This document shows positions 8,891 through 18,376 of a stretch of DNA of 64,000 nucleotides, in pieces (the stretch's first letter is position 1; each line of letters begins with the position of its first letter). Origin of the DNA: Clostridia bacterium (GTDB taxonomy: Bacteria; Bacillota; Clostridia; Acetivibrionales; DSM-27016). Position numbers and translations under genes: made by a program. A model generated the notes under the pieces. That model did not search any database. It worked only from the letters and a program-made list of their open reading frames with translations, and had not been told where the DNA came from. The stretch spans positions 62,001 through 126,000 of the forward strand of contig JAOAIJ010000039.1 of the NCBI GenBank assembly GCA_026414765.1. Direction: 5' to 3'.

Positions 8891-10453
8891 ATGAAAGTTG
8901 TTACACCAAAACAGATGAGTGATATTGATAATGCAGCCATAACCAAAATCGGTATCCCTGGTGTTGTTTTGATGGAGAATGCAGCATTGAGGGTTGTTGA
9001 AGAAATCCTAAAGGAACTTGTGACTGTAAAGGATAGGAAAATCCTCGTTTTTGCCGGAAAAGGAAATAATGGAGGAGATGCTTTTGCAGTTGCCAGGCAT
9101 TTGTTTAATAAAGGTGCGCTGGTGAAAGTATATATACTGGCTGAAAAGGAAAGTATCACTAAGGATGCGGGGATCAACCTCAGCATCATCGATAAAATGG
9201 GAGTTGATACAGCTGAAGTAACTGATGCGAGTGATACGGAAGATATAAAGACAGAGTTGGAGCGTGCGGATATTGTAATAGATGGTATTTTCGGGACAGG
9301 CCTGAAGGGAGAAGTAAAAGGTACAGCAAAGAAAATAATTGAACTGATAAACAGCTCAAAAAGGACAGTGATCGCTATAGACACACCTTCAGGTGTTTGT
9401 GGAACAACAGGGAATGTCCTGGGTGCAGGTATAAAAGCAGACAAAACTGTAACCTTTGCGCTGCCAAAGCTGGGGCTTATAGTTCATCCTGCGGATGGAC
9501 ACGTGGGAGAATTGGTGGTTGCAGACATAGGAATGCCTGAAAAAGCAATTGCAGACATTGATATCAAAACACATCTGCTTGATAGAAGCTTTATTTCCGG
9601 TCTTATACCGAAAAGGGCTGTGGAAAGCAACAAAGGGGATTATGGGAGGGTATTGATTCTGAGCGGTTCTACAGGTATGACGGGAGCCGGAATCTTAAGT
9701 GCGGGTGCGGCATTACGTACAGGGGCCGGACTTGTATACCTGGGAGTTCCTGCTTTGCTGGCATCAATTTATGACGCTGCTCTTATAGAAGCTGTTATCG
9801 TACCACTGGAGGACGAGGGCAAAGGTATACTTTCTCAAAGCAGTGCGGCACATGTTCTGGGCAAACTTCAGAGAATGTCTGCTGTTGCAGTAGGGCCGGG
9901 GCTTTCTACCGGGGAAGGAGTGCATGAGATTGTTCGAAATGTGGTTTGCCACGCCCAAGTACCGGTTATTCTTGATGCAGATGCACTGAATGTGCTTGCA
10001 GGAGATATTTCCTTACTTGCTAACCTGAGAGCAGATGCAGTATTGACTCCTCATCCGGGTGAAATGTCCAGGTTGACAGGTATAAGCATAGATGAAATAC
10101 AGAAAGACCGGATCGGGGTTTCCAGGGAGTTTGCTTGTAAATGGAAGGTGACTCTGGTACTGAAGGGTTCGAAGACAGTAATAGCATTTCCTGATGGGAA
10201 CATATTCATCAATACCACAGGGAATTCAGGTATGGCCACAGCAGGAACAGGCGATGTATTGACCGGCATAATAGCAAGCTTTGTAGGACAAGGACTGACT
10301 GCAGCGAATGCAGCAATTGCTGGGGTATATTTACATGGACTCGCAGGAGATAATGCGGCTAGAATAAAAGGTGAACATGGGCTTGTCGCAGGCGATCTGG
10401 TAGAAGAATTACCTTATGCAATCAAGCAATTGTCCGAAGGCGCTGGAAGTTAA
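8891..10453 (+). CDS. nnr: Bifunctional NAD(P)H-hydrate epimerase / ADP-dependent NAD(P)H-hydrate dehydratase
   Basis: 520 residues. The N-terminal half (to about 215) is a YjeF_N epimerase domain with GKGNNGGDAFAVAR. The C-terminal half is a ribokinase-like dehydratase with TPHPGEMSRL and NSGMATAGTGDVLTG, the latter being the nucleotide/catalytic loop. Together they repair damaged hydrated NADH and NADPH in the cytoplasm. I prefer the ATG at 8891 (MKVVTPKQMSD) because family members start this way; a TTG at 8882 is possible. In Bacillus the homologue also lies shortly before alr, and the same order is seen here. Confidence 0.93.
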   Translation: MKVVTPKQMSDIDNAAITKIGIPGVVLMENAALRVVEEILKELVTVKDRKILVFAGKGNNGGDAFAVARHLFNKGALVKVYILAEKESITKDAGINLSIIDKMGVDTAEVTDASDTEDIKTELERADIVIDGIFGTGLKGEVKGTAKKIIELINSSKRTVIAIDTPSGVCGTTGNVLGAGIKADKTVTFALPKLGLIVHPADGHVGELVVADIGMPEKAIADIDIKTHLLDRSFISGLIPKRAVESNKGDYGRVLILSGSTGMTGAGILSAGAALRTGAGLVYLGVPALLASIYDAALIEAVIVPLEDEGKGILSQSSAAHVLGKLQRMSAVAVGPGLSTGEGVHEIVRNVVCHAQVPVILDADALNVLAGDISLLANLRADAVLTPHPGEMSRLTGISIDEIQKDRIGVSREFACKWKVTLVLKGSKTVIAFPDGNIFINTTGNSGMATAGTGDVLTGIIASFVGQGLTAANAAIAGVYLHGLAGDNAARIKGEHGLVAGDLVEELPYAIKQLSEGAGS

Positions 10454-10529
10454 GATTATTCCGTTTTCTTTTCTCCGGTTATCCATATCGGATACAGGGC
10501 ATACTATGAAAAATAAGGGGTGTATGTTT

Positions 10530-10985
10530 ATGAAAGCAAAAGAAATAATGTCTTCTAATGTTGTTACCGTAAAAACCGATGCTACTATCGGGGAAATTGC
10601 ACACATACTTACTGACAACAATATCAGCGGAGTGCCAGTTGTTAATGAAAAATATGAAATTGTGGGTATTGTAACTGAGAAGGATTTGTTATATAAAGAT
10701 GTAGAGCCGCATTTTCCACCTGTTGTAGAATTGCTTGGAGGAATGATTTTCCTTAAAAGTGTAAAACACTACAATGAAGAGTTGCGCAAGCTTGTAGCAA
10801 CCAGGGCTGAAGATATTATGACAAAGCATGTTGTTACTGTAGATGAGGAAACGGTAGTAGAAAGAGTAGCTGAACTGATGACAGAGAAAGATATAAACAG
10901 GGTTCCGGTAGTCAGTAAAGGAAAACTTGTGGGTATTATAAGCAGGGCGGATATAGTGAGGTATATAGCTAAAACACTTGAATAG
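10530..10985 (+). CDS. CBS-pair domain protein
   Basis: 151 residues from the ATG at 10530, chosen because AAGGGG lies nine bases upstream; in-frame ATGs further upstream lack such a site. Two CBS motifs make up the whole protein: MKAKEIMSSNVVTVKTDATI at the start and AEDIMTKHVVTVDEETVV in the second half, each ending in GxxxxxDI-type strands. Stand-alone CBS pairs bind adenosine nucleotides and act as energy sensors. The partner is not evident. It sits between nnr and alr on the same strand. Confidence 0.88.
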   Translation: MKAKEIMSSNVVTVKTDATIGEIAHILTDNNISGVPVVNEKYEIVGIVTEKDLLYKDVEPHFPPVVELLGGMIFLKSVKHYNEELRKLVATRAEDIMTKHVVTVDEETVVERVAELMTEKDINRVPVVSKGKLVGIISRADIVRYIAKTLE

Positions 10986-11081
10986 ACACCTTCGGTTCCG
11001 GCTATAGGTTATTGGCTATGGGTAATTCCCTGTTGACCGGTACCTGCTGTAAAATGCTTGCGACCGACGGGGGGAGGTCAA

Positions 11082-12251
11082 ATGGATTATAAGTTTAACA
11101 GGTCATGGGCGGAGGTAAATCTTGATAATATTGCCCATAATGTCCGTGAAATAAGAAGGATCACAAATAAAAAGGCTGAGATAATGGGAGTTGTCAAGGC
11201 AGATGCGTACGGCCACGGGGTAATGGAGGTGGCAAGGACACTTTTAGGTAACGGTGTTACCCGGCTGGCGGTGTCTATGCTGGATGAGGCTATCCAGCTG
11301 AGAAAAAACGGTATTAGCGTACCCATACTTATACTTAGCTATACAGATCCACGAAGGGCTGAAGAAATAATCCGGCATGATGTTACACAGACGGTATTCA
11401 GCCAGGACTTGGCAAAAGCACTTTCTGATGCTGCTGTAAAGCTTGAGAGAAATGTAAAGATCCATATAAAAATTGATACCGGTATGACAAGGGTTGGCTT
11501 TATGCCCGGGTATAGTGCCATAAAAAATGTTGTAGAAATCAGTAAACTGCCCGGAATAATAATTGAGGGGCTGTTTACACACTTTGCTTCAGCGGATGAA
11601 AGTGACAAAAGCTACACACATATGCAGTTTGAGAAATTTATGAGCATATGCAATGAATTAAGCAGGATCGGACTATATATACCGGTAAAGCATGTAGCAA
11701 ACAGCGCAGCGATTATAGAGTTTCCCGAGATGCATCTTGATATGGTAAGACCCGGTATAATCCTGTACGGTATGTATCCATCCAGTGAAGTTGATGCGGC
11801 AAGAATCCATTTAAAGCCCGCTATGACCCTAAAAGCAAATGTTATACTTGTGAAAGAGGTGGAGAGAGACACGAGTATAAGTTACGGAAGAATATTTACT
11901 ACACAGAGGGAGAGCAAAATAGCCACAATACCGATAGGATATGCGGATGGATTTACAAGACTTATGACTAACAAGGCAAAGGTACTGATAAATGGCGAAT
12001 TGGCGCCTGTTGTAGGCAAAATTTGTATGGATCAGTGTATGGCAGATATAACAGATACATGTAAAGAGGTATGTGTCGGAGATGAGGTAGTCATATTCGG
12101 CAGGCAGGGCGAACAGGAAATCAAAGTGGAAGATCTGGCTGCAGCTATAGGTACGATAAACTATGAGGTGGTTTGTCTGATAGGTAAAAGAGTACCTAGA
12201 TTCTATCTTCAGGGCGGTAAGATTTCAAACGTATTGAATTACTTGATTTGA
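11082..12251 (+). CDS. alr: Alanine racemase
   Basis: 389 residues, the usual family length. The PLP-binding lysine is in VVKADAYGHG (about residue 39) and the second catalytic tyrosine lies in the SISYGR segment. KICMDQCMADIT and GYADGFTR are also diagnostic. It converts L-alanine to D-alanine for peptidoglycan. The ATG at 11082 follows GGGGAGG; an earlier in-frame start would only add eight residues. It is followed by the mazEF-like pair, as in Bacillus subtilis alr-ndoAI-ndoA. Confidence 0.96.
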   Translation: MDYKFNRSWAEVNLDNIAHNVREIRRITNKKAEIMGVVKADAYGHGVMEVARTLLGNGVTRLAVSMLDEAIQLRKNGISVPILILSYTDPRRAEEIIRHDVTQTVFSQDLAKALSDAAVKLERNVKIHIKIDTGMTRVGFMPGYSAIKNVVEISKLPGIIIEGLFTHFASADESDKSYTHMQFEKFMSICNELSRIGLYIPVKHVANSAAIIEFPEMHLDMVRPGIILYGMYPSSEVDAARIHLKPAMTLKANVILVKEVERDTSISYGRIFTTQRESKIATIPIGYADGFTRLMTNKAKVLINGELAPVVGKICMDQCMADITDTCKEVCVGDEVVIFGRQGEQEIKVEDLAAAIGTINYEVVCLIGKRVPRFYLQGGKISNVLNYLI

Positions 12252-12335
12252 ACGGGTTAAAGGTACTGAAACCATTAAAAATAGTACTGGCAATATTTAC
12301 ATGCAGCTTTAATACTATAGTAATAAAATCTTAAT

Positions 12336-12365
12336 TTGACCCATATCTTAAGGAGGTTATATAAT
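12336..12365 (+). promoter_or_regulatory. Possible promoter of the mazEF-like pair
   Basis: TTGACC at 12336-12341 and TATAAT at 12360-12365 are 18 bases apart. This lies about 155 bases before the antitoxin start, so the leader would be long. An AAGGAGG inside the spacer is not followed by a start codon. Confidence 0.4.
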
Positions 12366-12520
12366 CAGTATATATGCCTTAAATAAAAAACACTATTCAA
12401 TTCATCATTATAATGTGGAAGTATTTGTTTCAAATTTATACATTTTTGTCCTTCATCTTGAGAAGTATAATATATAGATATATTGATTCGCAGCCCGAAT
12501 GAAGGAATGGGGGTATTATT

Positions 12521-12799
12521 TTGGCGGAATTAAGAAAAATAATTATTAGTCTTCCGGATAATTTGCTGAAAGAAGTAGATTATATCGTTTCCGAAGCAAA
12601 AAGTAACAGAAGTAAATTCGTTCGGGAAGCAATGAAGCTTTATATTAGAGAGATACGAAAGATCGAAATGAGGGATAGGATGAAACGGGGCTATCAGGAG
12701 ATGGCTGAGATAAACATCAGACTAGCGGAAATGTGCGTGGAAGCAGATAACGATCAGCAAAAAAAATATGAAGAAAGGCTTGAGGAGATGGATAGATAG
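12521..12799 (+). CDS. Ribbon-helix-helix antitoxin (MazE/EndoAI type)
   Basis: 92 residues starting with TTG at 12521 behind a GGAATGGGGG segment. The first 50 residues match CopG/RHH repressors ([19 protein letters not shown], then [17 protein letters not shown]); the acidic C-terminal tail is the usual toxin-wrapping region. The stop overlaps the first base of the toxin start, so translation is coupled. The expected role is to neutralise the following mRNA interferase and repress the pair's own promoter. Confidence 0.9.
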   Translation: MAELRKIIISLPDNLLKEVDYIVSEAKSNRSKFVREAMKLYIREIRKIEMRDRMKRGYQEMAEINIRLAEMCVEADNDQQKKYEERLEEMDR

Positions 12800-13149
12800 T
12801 GGTGATAAAAAGAGGAGACATTTTTTACGCAGACCTCAGTCCGGTTGTGGGTTCTGAACAAGGAGGCGTCAGGCCTGTACTTATTGTTCAGAATGATACC
12901 GGAAACAAGTATAGTCCTACAGTTATAGCAGCGGCTATTACATCACAGATTAATAAGGCTAAACTGCCTACTCATATAGAGATAAGCGCGCAGGAATACG
13001 GATTGATGAAGGATTCGGTCATTCTCCTGGAGCAGATAAGAACCATAGATAAGCAGAGATTAAGAGAAAAAATAGGACATCTGGATGATGAACTTATGGA
13101 TAAGGTTAACGAAGCGTTAAGTATAAGTTTTGGCCTTATAGATGTATAA
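12799..13149 (+). CDS. mRNA interferase toxin, MazF/EndoA type
   Basis: 116 residues, start GTG. The sequence [20 protein letters not shown], followed by RPVLIVQND and later [15 protein letters not shown], is the classical EndoA/PemK signature. It is an endoribonuclease that cuts mRNA at short U-rich sites (UACAU in Bacillus). It overlaps the antitoxin by one base. The position after alr is the conserved chromosomal position in Firmicutes, where the pair is a stress module rather than a plasmid system. Confidence 0.95.
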   Translation: MVIKRGDIFYADLSPVVGSEQGGVRPVLIVQNDTGNKYSPTVIAAAITSQINKAKLPTHIEISAQEYGLMKDSVILLEQIRTIDKQRLREKIGHLDDELMDKVNEALSISFGLIDV

Positions 13150-13526
13150 AAGCATTTTTTTGTTACGGATATACCGGGCGCAATGGATAAAACAAATAAT
13201 ATACCTGACTTACTGTATTAATAGAAAGTACATATGGATAAATTTGAATAGATACATATTGATAAATGCTGTTTAGCTTATTTTGAGAGAAAATTGTACA
13301 AGCCCATATTTCTTGTATAGGAGTTCCTAAATGTAAAATTTAAGATAATAGCCTGAGTGAATATAGCGATGAGTACCTGGAGGTTTTGCCTGAAAAACGG
13401 TGAAACCTCTTTAACATTATGTTATGAAAAAAGTGAAATAATCCGAATTAGATAATAGAGATCCAACCAACTAGCACAACGGGTTAATTTAGTGAACAGC
13501 ACATCAAGTTAATTTTCGGGGGTTTT
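13150..13526. other. Intergenic region with one hairpin
   Basis: 377 bases between the toxin gene and the oxidoreductase gene. The one clear structure is a hairpin at about 13390-13413 (GAGGTTTTGCC paired with GGTGAAACCTC, with wobbles), followed by only three Ts, so it is a weak terminator at best. I compared it with riboswitch cores I know (c-di-GMP, cobalamin, SAM) and found no match. Confidence 0.4.
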
Positions 13527-15350
13527 ATGAAGAAGGAATTTACTTTCAGGTTGGCAATAGTATGCTTAATAGTAATACTTATATATGAGTTTGGGATAGG
13601 CCCGACAATTGGCGGCAATAAGAAGAACAGTGAATGGGCTAAGGGAAAGATTACTGCCGAACAGGGAATGTATGACGTAGTAGTAGTAGGGGAAGAGCCG
13701 GAGGGTATAGCTGCAGCTGTTTCCGCTGCAAGAGCCGGAGCCAAAACCCTTCTGGCGGCACAAAGCGACAACCTTGGAGGTGTTATAGCACAAAGCCTTC
13801 TTACCGACTTGGAAACAAGTCAGGGCCCGAAAGGGGAACTGCTTAACAAAGGCTTCTATTCCGAGCTTTATAGCAGGCTTGGCAAGAATTTTACAACAGC
13901 AAGGTATCTCAGTGTAGTTAACAGTATAACTAATAAAGAGAAGAACCTGGAGATATTATACAGTGTTAAAGTTCAGGCACCTGTTCTTGAAGATAATATT
14001 ATAAAGGGCGTAAGTACGGTCATAGATGGTAAAAGGCGTGATTTATCAGGTAAAATTTTTATTGATGCTACAAGAGAAGGAGATTTGCTGACTGCCTGTG
14101 GAGTGCCTTATTTCAAAGGCTCTGAAGATCTAAATCTAAAGAAAAGCTTTTCGCCTGCATATCTGAATTTTGTAGTGGAAGGAATAAGTTCTTCACAGAT
14201 TTCACAAGTAAAGAAACTACCTGAGTTTTTTTCTAAAATTCATAAATATCAGATATCACAGATAAATGCAGTAATAAAAAATATTGATATAACTCCTCAT
14301 GGAAGCAATAAGGCGGTAATCAGAGGTATTGAGGTATGGGGGGTTAATGCAGACGACAAAAAGGCTGTTGACGCTGTTTACAGGGAAGCGGCAAATGAAG
14401 CTTCAATTTTTACGGACTTCCTGAAAAAAGAATTTAAAGAGTTTGAGGGAATAAAGTTTTTAGGAGCCGCAAATAGAATGTATATGAGAGAATCCACTCA
14501 TTTCATAGGGGAATATATGCTTAGTGTAAACGACATACTTGATAACAGGGATTTTAGTGACAAAATTGCAGTCGGCTCACATCCTGTAGATGCGAGCAAG
14601 TTCGTCAGAGGAAGCAGCTATATCATCGGCAAGCCTGTTATTTACTCTATTCCCTTAGGTTGTATCGTGCCTCTTAAAGTAGACAATTTGCTTATGGTCG
14701 GCAGCAAAGCATCATTTTCGTCCCTGGCTGCGTCCAGCGCAGGAGTTTTGAGCGTAGGAATAGCCATGGGGCAAGCAGCAGGTATAATATCTGTATATTC
14801 GATTATAAAGGATATTGCACCAAGAGATCTGGTAAGACAGAAAAATGCGGACATAGAGAAGGAAATCCAAAATCTGTTGAAGGAGCAGGGACTATATCTG
14901 CCTAAACAGGAATCAAAATCTAAAAATCAGGACGAATGGTCATATCCTTACATAAGGCAGTTGATTAATCTGGGCTTAATAGCAGGGGGAACGGAAAACG
15001 ACTTCAGAACGGAAAAGCCTGCAAGTCAAGAAGAGTTTGCAATGCTCCTGCTAAACGGGATATATAGGCTTGCCCCCGAAAAATACTCATTAGAGCTGGA
15101 CGCAAGAATCAGAAAGTATTTTAAACAAAACAGTCTATCCAAGGAAAAAGCAGGAGAAGTACTGCTGGCACTCTATAATAAAAGCTTCAAAGCAGGATAT
15201 GCATATATTGAAGCTTGTAAATACGGATATATAGATAATATCATGCAGCAGCGCCTGAAGAAAAACAGTGAAATAAGGATGGAAGATGTTTTTTACTTAA
15301 GTTGCTATAACATTAAGAAGTTTACAGGAAAGAGGATATTAGAAGAATAG
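13527..15350 (+). CDS. Membrane-anchored FAD-dependent oxidoreductase with SLH-like tail
   Basis: 607 residues. Residues 7-25 form one membrane segment. The FAD-binding strand-turn is DVVVVGEEPEGIAAAVSAA (about 50-70), followed by the FAD_oxidored-type IDATREGDLLTACGVP. The rest fits FAD-dependent dehydrogenases of unknown substrate. From about 470 the sequence changes: YPYIRQLINLGLIAGGTEND and KPASQEEFAMLLLNG resemble an SLH module, though the usual FxD motif is missing. GGGGG precedes the ATG. The gene is convergent with the operon encoding a CsaB-type protein, which fits surface display. The redox partner is unknown. Confidence 0.75.
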   Translation: MKKEFTFRLAIVCLIVILIYEFGIGPTIGGNKKNSEWAKGKITAEQGMYDVVVVGEEPEGIAAAVSAARAGAKTLLAAQSDNLGGVIAQSLLTDLETSQGPKGELLNKGFYSELYSRLGKNFTTARYLSVVNSITNKEKNLEILYSVKVQAPVLEDNIIKGVSTVIDGKRRDLSGKIFIDATREGDLLTACGVPYFKGSEDLNLKKSFSPAYLNFVVEGISSSQISQVKKLPEFFSKIHKYQISQINAVIKNIDITPHGSNKAVIRGIEVWGVNADDKKAVDAVYREAANEASIFTDFLKKEFKEFEGIKFLGAANRMYMRESTHFIGEYMLSVNDILDNRDFSDKIAVGSHPVDASKFVRGSSYIIGKPVIYSIPLGCIVPLKVDNLLMVGSKASFSSLAASSAGVLSVGIAMGQAAGIISVYSIIKDIAPRDLVRQKNADIEKEIQNLLKEQGLYLPKQESKSKNQDEWSYPYIRQLINLGLIAGGTENDFRTEKPASQEEFAMLLLNGIYRLAPEKYSLELDARIRKYFKQNSLSKEKAGEVLLALYNKSFKAGYAYIEACKYGYIDNIMQQRLKKNSEIRMEDVFYLSCYNIKKFTGKRILEE

Positions 15351-15382
15351 AGACAGGGGATGGTTCCCTATCTCTGTTTATT
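15349..15382. terminator. Terminator between convergent genes
   Basis: The stem AGAGACAGGG (15349-15358) pairs with CCCTATCTCT (15366-15375) with one mismatch and is followed by TTTATTT. It starts inside the stop codon of the oxidoreductase and lies next to the end of the converging TagA-type gene, so it may serve both strands. Confidence 0.6.
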
Positions 15383-16121
15383 TGATTTTATATAATCCCA
15401 AACGTGCGAATACGGCGTAAATGACAAATTTGGGCAGCTTTAGCATCCGCTTGAAACGCCAGGGCTCTTTATACAATCTGTATAGCCACTCCAAGCCATT
15501 ATTCCGGAAAAAGTCCGGAGCAAGACTTGCTTTGCCTGCATATATGTCAAGACTTCCGCCTACACCTATACATATCTTGACATTCAGTATGTCTTTATGC
15601 TCATAAATCCACTTTTCCTGCTTCGGAGCGCCAAGTGCGACCAACAAGATATCAGCTTCCGAAGAATTGATCTGATTTACTATATCAGGATCTTCATCCT
15701 TTGAGAAATAACCGTTTCTACAGCCTACGACCTCAATCCCGGGATATTGCGATTTAAGCCTTTCAGCAGCTTCTTCAGCTACACCGGGTTTACCCCCGAA
15801 AAAGAAATACCTGATTTTTCTGTCTAAGGCAATACTGAAGGAGTTCCTAGTGAGGTCTATCCCGGATACCTTTTCCGGTACCTTCCTGGCCAGGATTTTG
15901 GAAGCCAGTACTACCCCGGCTCCGTCAGCTACAAGCATATCGGCTTCATTTAGTATGTTTCTCAGATACAGGTCCTTTTGTGCATCCATTATTATTTCTG
16001 CATTTGGAGTATATATAGTATGGAGTTTGTTTTTTGAGATAAATGACTTCACTATATCTACCGCCTGATGCATTGTTACGCTATCAATTTTTATCCCCAT
16101 TATGTTTTGTGTATTTCTCAT
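15378..16121 (-). CDS. WecG/TagA/CpsF family glycosyltransferase
   Basis: 247 residues, whole-family length. Diagnostic segments are YTPNAEIIMDAQKD, ADMLVADGAGVVLASKIL with the catalytic aspartate, FFFGGKPGVAEEAA and LVALGAPKQEKW. TagA enzymes add N-acetylmannosamine to undecaprenyl-diphospho-N-acetylglucosamine, making the linkage unit of wall polymers. It is the last gene of a minus operon, 16 bases behind the glycosyltransferase-CsaB fusion. TagA and CsaB together are the usual starter and pyruvylation enzymes of secondary cell wall polymers that hold S-layer proteins. Confidence 0.92.
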   Translation of the reverse strand: MRNTQNIMGIKIDSVTMHQAVDIVKSFISKNKLHTIYTPNAEIIMDAQKDLYLRNILNEADMLVADGAGVVLASKILARKVPEKVSGIDLTRNSFSIALDRKIRYFFFGGKPGVAEEAAERLKSQYPGIEVVGCRNGYFSKDEDPDIVNQINSSEADILLVALGAPKQEKWIYEHKDILNVKICIGVGGSLDIYAGKASLAPDFFRNNGLEWLYRLYKEPWRFKRMLKLPKFVIYAVFARLGLYKIK

Positions 16122-16137
16122 ATTTTTCTACCCCTTT

Positions 16138-18366
16138 TTATCTATCCGGAGTGCTTTCTATCAAATCAACAGCGATACGGGCATTTTCAAATGCTTTTTC
16201 CTTTAATTGGGAGGTCACTGCATACAGGGTATTTCTTATTGATTCCTTGTTTCCCCATACCTCATTCATCACTGCCGTAAGCCTTTCAAAGCTCAAGTCC
16301 TGTACATGCCCTGCTGAAGCCTGATGAAAATATTCCAGAAACCCTTCAACCTTTGTATCGTAAACAAGACCCACTACTGGTATACCCAGATTAGCTGCGT
16401 AGATAAGAGAATGCAGCCTCATTCCCACAAGCATTTCCATCCTGCTGATGATACCGATAATGTCATTTACTTCATACCTTCCCCTTATTATATATCCCTT
16501 GTACTTCATTTTGGACACTATACTTTCCAAAACCACGAGATCTATAGGCTGCATAGGTATAAACAGGGGAACAGCGCTATATTTCTCTACCGTATAGTCG
16601 GCAGCTTTTGCTATGATAGCTTCATCATAAGTGATATTGCTTTCGATTATACGTGCGGAAAAGCCTATGAATGGCCCTGTTTCCTTTATTCCTTCAGACT
16701 CCAATATAGCATCTACCTCATTTTTAGGCGCTGCCTCTACAGTCAGGGCGGGATCTGCAGTAACTACTATTCTTGGCTTGCTTACACGCAGATTTTCTAA
16801 TTCCTGCATTGATAAATCTTCTCTGAGCGTAATTACATCAACCTGATTAAGAACGCTTCGCGTCAATATTTTATTAATGCTCTTGTTTATAGGGCCGATT
16901 CCGTTAGCATACACCATGACTTTTGCGCCCATTTTTTTTGCAAGCCAGGTTACTCCAAGGTAGTAAAGCAGAGAACGTGTGCTTGTACCGTCCTGCATCA
17001 GATTTCCGCCACCGTTAATAAACAGCTTGGATCGTTTCATTATTGACAGGGCCTTATACAGGTTCAGCCTGTTAATTGAATCGACATTATTATGCTTACC
17101 GGTTTCTACCGGACTCTTTGACAAAACGACGATTTTAACATCATCTTTATAAGTTTTCAAATTATTTATGATAGCCATAAGTATTGCATCGTCGCCGCTG
17201 TTCTTAAAGCCGTAATACCCTGACAGAATTACATCGTAGCTGTTTTTTGCCTGTTTTGTTCTTGAAATCGTATCATATATCCGGAGCTGGGTTTTGCACA
17301 TACTGCTCATTGAGAATATGTCCTTTGCCTTAACGTAAATCCTTTCACCTATCTCTCTTCTTTTTGCAGTGTTCCTCGATAGCTCCACTATATATTCTGA
17401 AAGCTTCAGATAGTCCCCCGGTGCAAATAAGAATCCGTTTTCCCCACTGTCGATAAGATCGGGAATGCCGCCTACCCTGCTGCTTACAGTAGCTTTTTTC
17501 AGTAAAGCGCCCTCAAGTATGGAGTATGGAAACCCTTCACTTACGGAAGAAAGCACATTTATATCAATAGCATTCAGGAAGTTGAATGATTCCTTTATAT
17601 AGCCAAGGAAGAAAATATTACCGGTTAGGCCTTCGGAAGTTACCATTTGTTCCAGTGCTTTCCTCTCATCTCCATCTCCTGCTATTAAGAATTTTATGTT
17701 TGAGTTTTTTTCTATTACTTCTTTTGCCGCCTGGATGAATATTTTTACTCCCTTAACAGGGGTGAGCCGTGCAAGTATGCCTACGAGTACATCATCCTTG
17801 CCGACGGGCAGGCCAAACTTGCCGACAAATTCTTCTCTTGAGCAGACGACAGGCTGATTGTCAAAATCAATCCCATTAGGGATTGTAAATAATTTGCTTG
17901 GCATAAATTTTCTTTCAATAAGCGTCTCTTTAATATTCTTCGAAACACAGGTATAATAATCTATAAAGCGAAGAGCAACGGTATTTATAATACCGAAGCT
18001 GTACCTTCTTACAGCGCTATGCATATAGTCAAGTTTATAGTCACTGTGGACTGTTGTTACAACAGGGAGTCTGGTAAACATTTTGGCAAGTACAGCAATC
18101 ATGTTTGCCTTTGCTCCGTGTGAATGTATTATCTGGTAGTTTTCTTTCCTTATTAAGCTGACAACATGCTTTATATCAGTGAATATATTTCCGGTGCGGA
18201 TTATTTCCGTATTAATACCCATATCCTGGGCCTCTTCAGCAAATGCCCCAGGACGGAAGCTTACCAGCTTTACATCTATATGTTTTCCAAGATTCTTAAC
18301 CAGAGACACGACATGGGTTTTTGCTCCCCCAATATCTCCGCCGCCGGTTAAATGAAGTACTTTCAT
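16138..18366 (-). CDS. csaB: Fusion: family 4 glycosyltransferase plus CsaB polysaccharide pyruvyl transferase
   Basis: 742 residues, about twice the length of either parent. Residues 1-370 form a GT-B glycosyltransferase (LHLTGGGDIGGAKTHV start, ILARLTPVKG at 197-206, E-x7-E in SEGFPYSILEGALL at 276-289). Residues from about 377 are CsaB: YDVILSGYYGFKNSGDDA, FINGGGNLMQD and GMRLHSLIYAANLGIPVVG. CsaB adds a ketal-linked pyruvate to wall polymer sugar, the group recognised by SLH domains. GAGGAG precedes the ATG. The junction is continuous with no frameshift. Fusion implies that one sugar addition and the pyruvylation are coupled. Confidence 0.92.
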   Translation of the reverse strand: MKVLHLTGGGDIGGAKTHVVSLVKNLGKHIDVKLVSFRPGAFAEEAQDMGINTEIIRTGNIFTDIKHVVSLIRKENYQIIHSHGAKANMIAVLAKMFTRLPVVTTVHSDYKLDYMHSAVRRYSFGIINTVALRFIDYYTCVSKNIKETLIERKFMPSKLFTIPNGIDFDNQPVVCSREEFVGKFGLPVGKDDVLVGILARLTPVKGVKIFIQAAKEVIEKNSNIKFLIAGDGDERKALEQMVTSEGLTGNIFFLGYIKESFNFLNAIDINVLSSVSEGFPYSILEGALLKKATVSSRVGGIPDLIDSGENGFLFAPGDYLKLSEYIVELSRNTAKRREIGERIYVKAKDIFSMSSMCKTQLRIYDTISRTKQAKNSYDVILSGYYGFKNSGDDAILMAIINNLKTYKDDVKIVVLSKSPVETGKHNNVDSINRLNLYKALSIMKRSKLFINGGGNLMQDGTSTRSLLYYLGVTWLAKKMGAKVMVYANGIGPINKSINKILTRSVLNQVDVITLREDLSMQELENLRVSKPRIVVTADPALTVEAAPKNEVDAILESEGIKETGPFIGFSARIIESNITYDEAIIAKAADYTVEKYSAVPLFIPMQPIDLVVLESIVSKMKYKGYIIRGRYEVNDIIGIISRMEMLVGMRLHSLIYAANLGIPVVGLVYDTKVEGFLEYFHQASAGHVQDLSFERLTAVMNEVWGNKESIRNTLYAVTSQLKEKAFENARIAVDLIESTPDR

Positions 18367-18376
18367 ATATATCTCC

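Noticed and set aside
13380-13440. Possible riboswitch before the FAD oxidoreductase
   Set aside because: A hairpin is present but none of the core motifs of c-di-GMP, cobalamin, SAM or other classes I know are seen.
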